A stretch of 64,000 bases of DNA from Novipirellula artificiosorum (GTDB lineage: Bacteria; Planctomycetota; Planctomycetia; Pirellulales; Pirellulaceae): the NCBI RefSeq assembly GCF_007860135.1, contig NZ_SJPV01000005.1, forward strand, positions 473,376 through 537,375. Direction: 5' to 3'. Of the stretch, positions 48,695 to 57,920 are shown in pieces. A model generated the notes under the pieces. That model worked only from the letters and a program-made list of their open reading frames with translations, had not been told where the DNA came from and ran no database searches. Numbering within the stretch: the stretch's first letter is position 1; each line of letters opens with the position of its first letter. The position numbers were made by a program, and so were the translations under genes.

Positions 48695-50194
48695 CTATCC
48701 TGCGCCGCGTTTTTGATAGCGTCGCTTTTTCTTCAGCGGAGTTTTTGCGGCGTCCGTAGCTGGTTTCGTTTCGTCCCGAATTCCGTCGAGATACCAGTCG
48801 AAGTACTTGGCACCGGCGGTGCGTTTGGCCGGCTTGGCTCTGTTGACGATTCCCGGTGGCGTCAACTCTGTCGACCATTGCTCTAATTCTTCCAGCATCT
48901 CTTGCGCGACATTTGGATGCAACGCGGCGAGGTTTTTTGATTCTCCGATGTCGCTGCTGAGGTCAAACAAATACTCGCGTTCGTTCAGCCGCACATACTT
49001 CCAGGTCCCCTTGCGCATTGCTGACTGATCATTCCAACGCCAGAAGAGCGATTCATGAGGCGCCGCTTTCTGACTGCCGTCCAGGAACGGAATCAGATTC
49101 ACTCCATCAAGTTCAGGATCTCTCGGCAGCCCGGCTACGGCAACCGCGGTCGCGGCGACGTCTAGTGTGATCACAGGCAGCGAGTAGACCTGGCCGTTTG
49201 GAATTCTTCCCTTCCAGTAGACGGCAAAGGGCACTCGGATTCCGCCTTCGGTCAGCATTCCTTTCTCACCATTGAGTGGATCGTTCAGAGATCCGTCCCA
49301 GCCAGGTCCGGTCGGAGCATCCAGTTTATGAAGCTTTAGCGGTGCGCCGTTGTCACTGATCACGAAGATCAACGTGTCTTCTTCCAGTTGGTGTCGGCGA
49401 AGCAACTGCATCATTTTGCCAACACCGTCATCGACCGCCGAAAGCATCGCGAGGGCCTTGCGTCGGCGTTCCGGCATCTTTCCGGGGAACCGCTTGAGGT
49501 ACTTCGGTGGGGGATCGAGCGGCACGTGGGGAGCGCGATAGGCAGCGTAGAAAAAGAAAGGCTTGTCTTTGAAGCGATCGATGAACGTGCAGGCAAAGTC
49601 GGTTACCAGTTCCAGGTGATAACCACCACCTTTCCGTTCCTGTGGCGAGATATCTTCGCCCTGCAGATTCATGTTCCAGTGACCAGGCGTCTTGCTGCGT
49701 TTGATCAGTACTTTGTCGAATCCGAGTCTAGCAATGTCTCCACTGTCGTTGGAACCAAGGTGTGACTTGCCGGCCATGCCGGTGACGTAGCCGGCTTGCT
49801 TCAAACGCTTCGGAAGATTCTGCATCGTCCTGAAGCGATCCAACACGTCGCCTTCACTGTAAGCTCCGTTGGCTTCCATTCCAAAACGGTTTTGATAGAC
49901 CCCTGAAATCAATCCAGCGCGCGAGGGAGCGCATTGGGGTGCGGTGCAGTAGCCGTCGGTCATGCGAGCTCCACCCGTCGCCAACGCATCGATATTGGGC
50001 GTTGCCACATCCTCAAAAATGCCCTGGCAGCTGAGATCCGAATAGCCGTGATCATCTGTGTAGATCACAATAACATTCGGAGGCCGCTCAGCTGCGTAAC
50101 CAGTCAAACAGTAATAGCATGTTGCCAACAACGTGCAAAAGACATGGATGGAATTCTTGCACAAACTAGCTATCGTATTTCTTTTTAAGTCCAT
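48695..50194 (-). CDS. S1-family sulfatase, secreted
   Basis: A 499-residue formylglycine sulfatase. The N-terminus is hydrophobic (FCTLLATCYYCLTGYAA, signal peptide). VIVIYTDDHGYSDLS binds calcium, and CAPSRAGLISG (Cys88) is the activation motif. GKSHLG and ISDNGAPLKLHKLDAP complete the active site. It is strongly related to the sulfatase at 43188-44636, which suggests a duplication within the locus followed by specialisation. The C-terminus is long and basic (KKKRRYQKRGAG). It sits six bases after the GH51 gene. Confidence 0.92.
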   Translation of the reverse strand: MDLKRNTIASLCKNSIHVFCTLLATCYYCLTGYAAERPPNVIVIYTDDHGYSDLSCQGIFEDVATPNIDALATGGARMTDGYCTAPQCAPSRAGLISGVYQNRFGMEANGAYSEGDVLDRFRTMQNLPKRLKQAGYVTGMAGKSHLGSNDSGDIARLGFDKVLIKRSKTPGHWNMNLQGEDISPQERKGGGYHLELVTDFACTFIDRFKDKPFFFYAAYRAPHVPLDPPPKYLKRFPGKMPERRRKALAMLSAVDDGVGKMMQLLRRHQLEEDTLIFVISDNGAPLKLHKLDAPTGPGWDGSLNDPLNGEKGMLTEGGIRVPFAVYWKGRIPNGQVYSLPVITLDVAATAVAVAGLPRDPELDGVNLIPFLDGSQKAAPHESLFWRWNDQSAMRKGTWKYVRLNEREYLFDLSSDIGESKNLAALHPNVAQEMLEELEQWSTELTPPGIVNRAKPAKRTAGAKYFDWYLDGIRDETKPATDAAKTPLKKKRRYQKRGAG

Positions 50195-50200
50195 TATGAT

Positions 50201-52708
50201 TCAAAGCCCTTTCATGCGTAGAATCGTGACAGACAGGGGTTTCAGGGTATAGCCAAACGCCTTCCCAGCCTGGGTAAAGGTCGATGTCACCGGCGAAATC
50301 TTCAGCGGATGCGCAAAGGAGTTCTCGTCTTCGGGACGATCGCCATGCAGGGTGATGACGGAGACGGTCTTGTCGAGGTCCCCAAATCCCTTGAGGCTTA
50401 AACGGACATCCCGGCCCTGCGTTCTGGCATTCACCAGCTTAACAATCACCTCACCGGTTGTCTCGTCCACACCGGCATTGGCAAAGAAATTGGGCGCTTC
50501 GCGAATGGTGACATCCGTTCTATGAATCAACTCGCCGTCCAGGAAACAGCTGACTTGATTGCCCTGGAGCACGATCCTAATATCGTACCAGCGGCCCTTT
50601 TCAATGGCTCCGTCTTTAGACGTGACAACACTGGCTGAGTTGTCTGCCACCAATTGAACGGTGTGACGGCTGTTACCCCAGCCGCCCAGGTTCCACTGCA
50701 CATGCGAGTTGTCCTGATGGCGAAAGACGATGATGAACCCCTCTGCCCCACGATTGCGTTTGGCTTTTAACTCCAGGGTGTAGTCGGACCAACTTGTGTC
50801 CCCAACGACCGTCAAGGTATCTGTGGCCAAAGGATCCGTCTGGCGGTATGCGTCCTTTTGCGTTTCCCAAGTCCCCCGTTCGCTGTTCCAATCTGCGCTG
50901 CCCTGGGAAAATGCAGAAGCATAGAGCACCCGGTCCCCCTGGGTGACGCGCAGATCCTTGAACTCCGCATCCGTTAACCAGGTACGCAAGCCAATACGCC
51001 CCCGGGGCTCGATCGGGGCCGGTGCCTCCAGGTTGGAAACGGCGGTTTCGCACATCACGGTCGGCAAGTGCTCGGCAAACATCTTCTGCACATAAAACGA
51101 GCTTCGACCCAAAACCCGGCTGCTATTGAAACGAATCAGATTGACGTCCCACTCGCGGTCGTTGACGTTTTCAAAGAGGGGCGCGTAAGAGGCCATGATC
51201 ACATGATCGGAATTGCGTTCCATGCCCAGCATGAAGGCCGCCTCGGAGAGGGCCCCCATCAGATTTCCGCTGCCCACGCCCCGATTCACCGCGTATTCGC
51301 CCACATAGATCTTGGGGCCGGTGCGATCATAGCCGTCATATTTATTCGCATGAGCAAAGAACCAGTGGGGTCCGACATAGTAGTGTTCGTCGATGATCTC
51401 AACCGGGGCATCGGGAATTGCCTGATTGGCAATGGTCAGAATCGTTGGATACGTCGCTTTGAGCGCCCGGTAGAATATGCGATAGGCCCGATGATAATCC
51501 GCCCCGCTGTTTTCATTGCCGATTTCCACATACTTGACCTTGAAGGGCTCGGGGTGGCCGTTCTGTACACGTAAGGCCCCCCACTTGCTGGAAGCAGGCC
51601 CCATCGCATACTCCAGGGCATCCAGGGTATCCTGGAGATAGATATCCACGATCTCCTGCTCGCTGGCCGTTTCGGAGTGACGGGCCTGGCAACTCATGCC
51701 CACATTGACCACATACATGACTTCGGCATCCAGGTCTTCCGCCATTTGCAGGAACTCATGGAACCCGAGTCCGTCGCTGGCCCGGTAGCCCCAGAGATCC
51801 CAGTGCCCCGGGCGCTGGGCAATGTCACCAATGGTCTCTTTCCATTGAATACGATTATCCAGAGTGCAGCCTTCGACCACACAGCCCCCAGGAAAACGGA
51901 GAAACTTGGGGCGTAACTCATGGAGTTTGCCCATCAGGTCCGCGCGCATGCCGGGGATGCGCTGCTTGTATGTATTTTCCGGAAAGAGGGACACCATATC
52001 AAACCAGAGGGTCGCCGGTTTTCTCAAACAGATCGCCAGCCTGGCCTTGGGGTCTGTGTCCTTGGCGGTCAGCACGCAACGATACCGCTTCCAGGGCCCG
52101 CCTACTCCGCGCACTCGTTTGCGTGCGTACACGGTTTGACCGTCCTGGCTTTCCAGGGTAATGGTTACAGGGCTCTTCTTGTCACTGCGGGCGTAAAAGG
52201 AGAGATGATAGTTTTCGCCCTTCACCACTGACATCCCCCAATAGCCCTCATTGGCGAAACCAGCCCGGGCGCCGGCTTGCTTTAACTCGACCCGCAGGGC
52301 ATGGGGGCTCTGCGCATTCAAGGGTCTCGTGTCATCCAGGGCTATCGCCACGTCGGCTCCACCCTGAGCGACGACAAACCAACCCCGCAAATCGGTTTTC
52401 GGCTTCCAGATCGTTTCCCAGCCCTTGTCCGTGCGTACCTTGCCGTTTTCGAGATGCATATGATCGGACATCTCGTTTTCTTCGAAGCTGCGGTTCTGCA
52501 CCATCTCCGCATAGAGGCCGCCGTCGCCGGCATGATTGATCTCCTCATAGAAGACCCCGTATAGATCCGGACTGACCTGGATCCGCTTTCCCTGCGCATC
52601 GACATCCACACGAACAGTCTCGGCGTTGGCCCACGGGGCCAGCACATGGGCCAGGACAATGACGCTCATTCCCATGATGACACACTGTCTCCACGGCAGT
52701 CGTTTCAC
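50201..52708 (-). CDS. GH51 alpha-L-arabinofuranosidase with inserted LamG-like domain
   Basis: An 835-residue secreted enzyme (signal peptide to about residue 29). The GH51 order is intact: LYGVFYEEINHAGDGGLYAE at residues 49-68, FRFPGGCVVEG (270-280), acid/base Glu399 in VEIGNENSG, and nucleophile Glu471 in YVGEYAVN. Residues 130-245 are an inserted carbohydrate-binding-like beta-domain. Between about residues 570 and 740 a LamG/DUF1080-like domain (EGFIIVFRHQDNSHVQWNLG, then GRWYDIRIVL) interrupts the C-terminal GH51 domain. The same domain recurs in two other proteins of the locus. Start is a GTG with AAGGAG eight bases upstream. Confidence 0.93.
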   Translation of the reverse strand: MKRLPWRQCVIMGMSVIVLAHVLAPWANAETVRVDVDAQGKRIQVSPDLYGVFYEEINHAGDGGLYAEMVQNRSFEENEMSDHMHLENGKVRTDKGWETIWKPKTDLRGWFVVAQGGADVAIALDDTRPLNAQSPHALRVELKQAGARAGFANEGYWGMSVVKGENYHLSFYARSDKKSPVTITLESQDGQTVYARKRVRGVGGPWKRYRCVLTAKDTDPKARLAICLRKPATLWFDMVSLFPENTYKQRIPGMRADLMGKLHELRPKFLRFPGGCVVEGCTLDNRIQWKETIGDIAQRPGHWDLWGYRASDGLGFHEFLQMAEDLDAEVMYVVNVGMSCQARHSETASEQEIVDIYLQDTLDALEYAMGPASSKWGALRVQNGHPEPFKVKYVEIGNENSGADYHRAYRIFYRALKATYPTILTIANQAIPDAPVEIIDEHYYVGPHWFFAHANKYDGYDRTGPKIYVGEYAVNRGVGSGNLMGALSEAAFMLGMERNSDHVIMASYAPLFENVNDREWDVNLIRFNSSRVLGRSSFYVQKMFAEHLPTVMCETAVSNLEAPAPIEPRGRIGLRTWLTDAEFKDLRVTQGDRVLYASAFSQGSADWNSERGTWETQKDAYRQTDPLATDTLTVVGDTSWSDYTLELKAKRNRGAEGFIIVFRHQDNSHVQWNLGGWGNSRHTVQLVADNSASVVTSKDGAIEKGRWYDIRIVLQGNQVSCFLDGELIHRTDVTIREAPNFFANAGVDETTGEVIVKLVNARTQGRDVRLSLKGFGDLDKTVSVITLHGDRPEDENSFAHPLKISPVTSTFTQAGKAFGYTLKPLSVTILRMKGL

Positions 52709-52720
52709 GTCTTTAACTCC

Positions 52721-55152
52721 TTACTGAAAATTAGCCGCTTGGCCGGTTGTCTCTGTTTCCGGCGCAAGTATCTCAATATGAAACACCCCCCCTACGATCC
52801 CCTCGATGCCGGTAAAGCGAATACCGACCTTCTTCTGCTCCCCTGTCACGGCCATTGGAATCGGATAATCCACCGTAAAAAACTCTCCCGGCTCATTCCT
52901 GTGCAGTGTCTGGGTAGCGAGTTTGTGTTCACCCGCATAGATGTCGAATCGACGCTTGATTGTCCCCCCCCCCAATAGCGCACACGCAACATCATGGCGG
53001 TTCCGGGTTTCACATCCAGGACATAAGAAAACCAGCCACCGAGTTGCGCATCCCGCCAGGTGTTGCCACGAAACTCGCCGGTTCGGCTCTCTGCACCGGC
53101 AAAGGCATGATCAATCTCAGACTGCTGGTTGCCGATCAATACCTCATCGACCAGACGCTTCGCCCGCGTCTGTTCCACTTGCCGTTGTCTTGCCAACTCG
53201 GTTCTTTGGGTCTGCCACTGCGCCGCGGTATAGCCATCCAGGTACTGGGCATAGCGTTGCGTGATGCCGCGCCAACTTGGGAGCAACGTCAAGGCTGCCG
53301 TGGCAGCGTCGGTTCCGATGCGGAAGGTTAGCGTCTTATCGTCAACGGGCTTAAGCCAACTTTCCAAGGGCCGGTCCAGAGCTGTTAATGCCGGCACGTC
53401 AGGAAGAGGCCACTTCCAACGAGCTGCGCTGCCACCGCCTTGCAGGTCTGCAATCTCGATGTTGTCGCGTCCGAGCGCCGCGGCTAGTACCACTGGACCG
53501 TGGGTGATCGCTACCTTGGTCGGATCGTCGGGCAGTCGCTCCAGCCTTGGTCGCATGGGCAGTGTCCAGACAAGGGTGTCGCCTTCTTGCCAAGTACGTC
53601 GGAGGGTCACGTATTGCCCCGGTCCACCGGAAAACGCTGTTGGCTCACCGTTCACGGTCAAACTTGCACCATTTGCCCAAGCCGGCCAGCGCAGACGTAG
53701 GGTTAAGGGCACCGGGCGGGTAGGCGACAGACGCAGGGTCACCTGTTCTGAATCGGGGTAGGTGGTTTCCATGCGCAGCTTCAAGCCGCGTTCGGACCAG
53801 TCGAGTTCCGAAGGGATGAAAAGATTTACCCATAGACTGTCTGCGTCGTGGAAGTAGATGCTCTCTGCGTACTTGGTATGATTCTCCATCCCCGAGCCGA
53901 CACAACACCAGAAGCTGCGGAATGGGGTGCTAAAGGCCTGGGGATAGCCGCCGTGGAGTTTGTATTTGTATGTGAACATACCACTCTCCGGGTGCTGGCT
54001 GGCCAGGATGTGGTTGTATAGAGCATGCTCGTAATAATCCATCAATTCGGAGCGGGGCTCGATCATGAACAGCAGGCGGTCAAGTTTGAGCATGTTGTAG
54101 GTATTGCACGTCTCGGTCATGTCACCCTGTAGACCCTCGGCCAACTGATCGGGTTGACCGAAGCGTTCGTCGGAGCTGTTACCACCATTGACGTAGGTAT
54201 AGTGCTTCCGTACGTAGGAAAAGAAATTCTCCGCCGCTTGACGGTCACGCACGGCACCAGTTGCCAGATAACGGCGGGCCACGCCGACAAACTTCGGTAC
54301 TTGCGTGTTGGCATGAACTTCGGCAAGGACCGAGGCATCGCAGTCGGCTAGCGAAGCGAGAATGGCGTTATGATAAAACTTCTTGGACAGATCGAGATAA
54401 CGGATCTCTCCGGTGATCTGATAAAGCTCCACCATGGATTCCAGCATGCCCCCGTGTTCGGCCTCCAGCATGGTCTGAATCTGATTGTCACTCATCGGAC
54501 TAATCACCGACTCCGCCCAATCGGCGAATTGGATGAGAACGTTGTATGCCTTTTGACTACCCGTGAGACGATAGGCGTCGATCAGACCGGCAAAGAGTTT
54601 GTGCTGCCAGTACCAGGGGACCCAACTGTCGTTGACCTTGAAGGTGTTGCCGTTGGGGAAATAGATGCGGCCCTGGGAGAACTGTTCGAAGACCTCAATG
54701 TCCTGGCTGCCGAGATAGCCGTTCCCATACGCCTCCTGCACCTCCGCCATTTCCTCTACCAGCCGTTCAACGGCTTGCTTAAAACGCTCGTCTCCGGTAG
54801 CAGCGTACTGCAGCGCACAGGCCGTTAGGTAATGTCCGCAACAAGCACTTCCTTGCAACCAACCACCATAGGCGGGCTGCTTCGGCATCAACCCTGCCTG
54901 CGTGCGCATTTGCGCCATTTGGCGGTCGGGATCGAGCCGCAGTAGATATTTCGCGTTGAGATCACGGGCGTGCGTGAACTCACTGGGCAACAAACGCACC
55001 CGTCCCAGCTTGAAGGGAAGAGCCCGAAGAGGAGATGGAACCGTTGGGGTCGTCGCCCGCTCTTCGCCGCCGTCGGCAAAGGGGGCGCATAGGGACGCCA
55101 GCAGTATGAATACGAAGCGCTGTTTCATTGTTGGAATTGAGTCTTGCGGCAT
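52721..55152 (-). CDS. GH127 beta-L-arabinofuranosidase, frameshifted at a G10 tract
   Basis: Secreted GH127 enzyme removing beta-L-arabinofuranose. It has a signal peptide after MPQDSIPTMKQRF. Typical elements are SACCGHYLTACALQYAAT, the central DMTETCNTYNMLKLDRLL, and SFWCCVGSGMENHTKYAES with the zinc-binding Cys cluster. As read, the frame breaks at a run of ten C (52964-52973, G on the coding strand). Frame one adds 34 aberrant residues after RYWGGG and stops at 52846. One base fewer (or two more) in the run would continue with TIKRRFDIYAGEHKLATQTL through 84 residues of a normal C-terminal domain to 52721. The start at 55152 is preceded by AGGAAG. Confidence 0.85.
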
Positions 55153-55153
55153 T

Positions 55154-57016
55154 TCACTTAGCTTCCTGTTTGATAAGTACAACCCAATCTTCATGAGGCT
55201 CCTGGGGCGGGCCTCCCAGGAAAATCACACCGCCCGCGTCGATTGACTGCGGTGTTCCCGCAAATTCCCCGGAGCGCGGATTAAACCAACGTTGTGAGAA
55301 TGGCCCCTTCACCCTGGAGAGATCGAGTGTGCCGCCCAGCGCCGCATTGGGAAGATAGATGGCATAGATCTTTCCTTCCTTGGCCAGGACCTGCGGAGGC
55401 AGTGGGACGGTCTTCCCTTGGCCAATGCCTACCTGGTAAACCTCGTCGACTTGGACTAACTCGTCCGCTGGTTGCATCTCCCAGAACGGCAAATTCTCCT
55501 CCATGAAGCGGCGTGCGTACCAGGTAAAGCGCCAGAGCTCTTCTCGGGCAGGTGTCTTGAAGCTATTTGTGTTGATCAGGTCGGCGAGTATGAACTCGAT
55601 CATGCCCCCGGAGAGGAGCGTGGGCCAGAGTTTTTCCTTGCGCTGCCGCTCGGCATCGTCGACCGGCAGCCAGGACTTCTGCCCCTGATCCACCGTGAAT
55701 TCGTCCAGCGACACGGGTAACGGCCGGCCAGCGGAAATCGTGGCCGAGCGTATCGCCTCTGTCACCACATGGATGGGACGTTGATTCAGCTGGATGGAGG
55801 TAAGGCTGAAACGCGGATCCCCAAACAGGAACGCCAATTCCTCTACAGGGTCGTGGGCCGTATGCACGGTAATCGGATGGTCATAAGCATCGAGCCGACC
55901 GAGATAGTCAGCGAAGGCACGGATGCGATCGGGGCCGAGATCATAGTCCACATTGAACTCTTCACAGAGGTTCCATTCCATTGCCAAGTGATGTCCGAAG
56001 CGAGCCACCAGTTCACGGTAGTAGAGTTTTCGCTCCGGTCCCAATTCTCCACCATCCAGTTCCTTCTTGTTGGCGGCCTCGGCCTCATTCAGTACGAGAT
56101 GAAGAAACAGCCCCCGACGCTGGGCATGGGAAAAGACCATCTCCCATTGGGCAAGCTTGCTGATGTCATAGTGCAGATTGTCGTTCGCGGGATGTCCCTT
56201 GGGATCGGGGGATCCGGCCCAGGGCCACACATCCTTTCCATCCCCACCGATATTGTGTGTGAGCAGATAGATGCTGTTGACCCGCTGCGCCGATAGATAA
56301 TTCAATGCCCCGATCAGACCGCGTCCCCGCCCCGTGCCCCAGTCCGGATCGCCGGGAGACCAGTCAGGAATGTGGTCCGCATAAGTGTGGTTCGGCGGAG
56401 TGGCGTCGAATCCAGCATAACCGAGTAGGTTCTCGGGGCTGTCCGTTCCGCCACGAATCCAATGGGGACCATCGGCAAACTTCAGATAGTGCGTGCCGTT
56501 GTATTGGAGCCGCCCCCATTTGAGAAAGCCGGGTGCCTGTAGATCCCTCGCAGCTATTGTGAACTGTCCGCGAACACCGTCTCCCGAAAGCGGCGAACCG
56601 GCTTGCGGATCAAGTGAAATCGCAATGCGATCTCCCGCGCGAAACGAAGTTTGGTAGTGCCATGTGCCCGGCTCATCGGGCGTGAAACGAACTCGCCAAA
56701 TGTTACCCGTGCCGTTGCCTTCACCGTCGCCATCGAAAAAGCCGGGGACATCGTAGCGCTGTCTCGATGGCCCAGTAAATTGAACACCAAAGCGAACGTC
56801 AAGAAAGGGATTCGGTGCGTTGTCGGTCTCCGTTGCGGCGGGGCCGGCCAGGTCCAGTGTCACCGGATGCCACGGCTTCAGTTCTCCGGAGAGCTCCATA
56901 ATCACGGTGCCATTCACCTCATCGTATACTCGTTCGCTCACCTGCGCTGAAGCAGCACTGGCGCAAGAAATGAGGACACCGCAAACCCAAGTTAAACGTC
57001 TCGTAAACTCAGTCAT
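55154..57016 (-). CDS. DUF5060-type secreted glycoside hydrolase-like protein
   Basis: About 620 residues with a signal peptide (WVCGVLISCASAASAQ). The N-terminal 100 mature residues (RVYDEVNGTVIMELSGELKP onward, GNIWRVRFTPDEPGTWHY) form the immunoglobulin-like DUF5060 domain. The middle is a TIM barrel of DUF4038 type, with AMEWNLCEEFNVDYD providing a likely acid/base Glu and SLDEFTVDQG a second acidic pair. A short beta-sandwich ends the protein. Such enzymes occur in polysaccharide loci but their substrates are mostly unknown. Start at 57016 overlaps the stop of the gene before it (ATGA), with GGAAGAAG upstream; a longer frame to 57118 is rejected. Confidence 0.82.
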   Translation of the reverse strand: MTEFTRRLTWVCGVLISCASAASAQVSERVYDEVNGTVIMELSGELKPWHPVTLDLAGPAATETDNAPNPFLDVRFGVQFTGPSRQRYDVPGFFDGDGEGNGTGNIWRVRFTPDEPGTWHYQTSFRAGDRIAISLDPQAGSPLSGDGVRGQFTIAARDLQAPGFLKWGRLQYNGTHYLKFADGPHWIRGGTDSPENLLGYAGFDATPPNHTYADHIPDWSPGDPDWGTGRGRGLIGALNYLSAQRVNSIYLLTHNIGGDGKDVWPWAGSPDPKGHPANDNLHYDISKLAQWEMVFSHAQRRGLFLHLVLNEAEAANKKELDGGELGPERKLYYRELVARFGHHLAMEWNLCEEFNVDYDLGPDRIRAFADYLGRLDAYDHPITVHTAHDPVEELAFLFGDPRFSLTSIQLNQRPIHVVTEAIRSATISAGRPLPVSLDEFTVDQGQKSWLPVDDAERQRKEKLWPTLLSGGMIEFILADLINTNSFKTPAREELWRFTWYARRFMEENLPFWEMQPADELVQVDEVYQVGIGQGKTVPLPPQVLAKEGKIYAIYLPNAALGGTLDLSRVKGPFSQRWFNPRSGEFAGTPQSIDAGGVIFLGGPPQEPHEDWVVLIKQEAK

Positions 57017-57822
57017 TTTGCTTCTTCCCTGCTCTTGTTTCTGGACTCGGGTAGGCGTGACGGCGCATTTGTCGGCGCGGGAAATCGAAACCGATACAGA
57101 CCCGTACCAAGCCGGCATTCGATCCCGTTGGTGTTGTTCTGTATCAACTCACAACCTGGACTTTTTTCCAATGTCGCTTCGACTTCCTTGACAAGTGTGG
57201 CACTGTCGACCGGGAATCGTGCGTTTTCGTAACTATTGGCCGGAATGCGAACGGTCCAAGCAATCTCGCCGGAGACCTGTGCCCAGCCGCTTTCCAACGA
57301 ACCGTAGGGCGTCGTCGTCACCAGTGGGAAAGCGGGACGCAAATGAACGTGCTTGAACGCCGGCTCGTTGCGGTCGGGCGAAACTCCACAGAGGGTCTGG
57401 GGGAACCAGCGAGCCGGTTCCTGGAATTCATTTTGGCAAGCCGTATTCCGACTCGGAAGCTCTTGCGGAAGGGTGGGGCCTTCGGGAATTGTCTGGTTGC
57501 CGGATTGCAGCATCCAGGCAAAGCTCGGAAAACGCGCGTCCGACATCATGTCATAACAGGTTTCGATCAAGCCGTGATCACTGTACACGTCGTACAGAAG
57601 CTGATGGGTGATATGACCCGCAGCGTAGTGATTGTTGTAATGGCGTTTCATGTCTTCGAGACAATTGTCGAGTAGCACAGGAATATCCCCCGGCGGTGCA
57701 ACGCCTTTGGCGATGGCCAACGGCGTGCGCATGAACTCGCAGCGCAAGTCGACAATTCGCGTGGACGCGGAGACTGGGGCAGCAACCAAAAGAAGGGCCA
57801 TCGCCAGGAACGAGTTTCTCAT
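57013..57822 (-). CDS. GH78 alpha-L-rhamnosidase-like protein with internal deletion
   Basis: A 269-residue frame with a good ribosome binding site (GGAGG) before ATG 57822 and a signal peptide. RIVDLRCEFMRTPLAI is the usual opening of GH78 rhamnosidases. After a few residues the sequence jumps to HYNNHYAAGHITHQLLYDVY, then YDMMSDARFPSFAWMLQSG and IPEGPTLPQELPS, which lie in the last third of a GH78 (alpha/alpha barrel end and C-terminal beta-domain). Some 600 residues between the two are missing, including most catalytic residues. The frame is open to the end. This is the longest internal loss in the locus. The GH78 assignment is fairly sure; inactivity is inferred. Confidence 0.68.
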   Translation of the reverse strand: MRNSFLAMALLLVAAPVSASTRIVDLRCEFMRTPLAIAKGVAPPGDIPVLLDNCLEDMKRHYNNHYAAGHITHQLLYDVYSDHGLIETCYDMMSDARFPSFAWMLQSGNQTIPEGPTLPQELPSRNTACQNEFQEPARWFPQTLCGVSPDRNEPAFKHVHLRPAFPLVTTTPYGSLESGWAQVSGEIAWTVRIPANSYENARFPVDSATLVKEVEATLEKSPGCELIQNNTNGIECRLGTGLYRFRFPAPTNAPSRLPESRNKSREEAK

Positions 57823-57920
57823 GATGAAACCTCCATGCCCTCGAAGCATGCCCGGGAAATCCCGATCAAGAAGCACCGACTTCGGTGCCATGGCATCTTC
57901 ATTGGATTTGTTTACCCATC

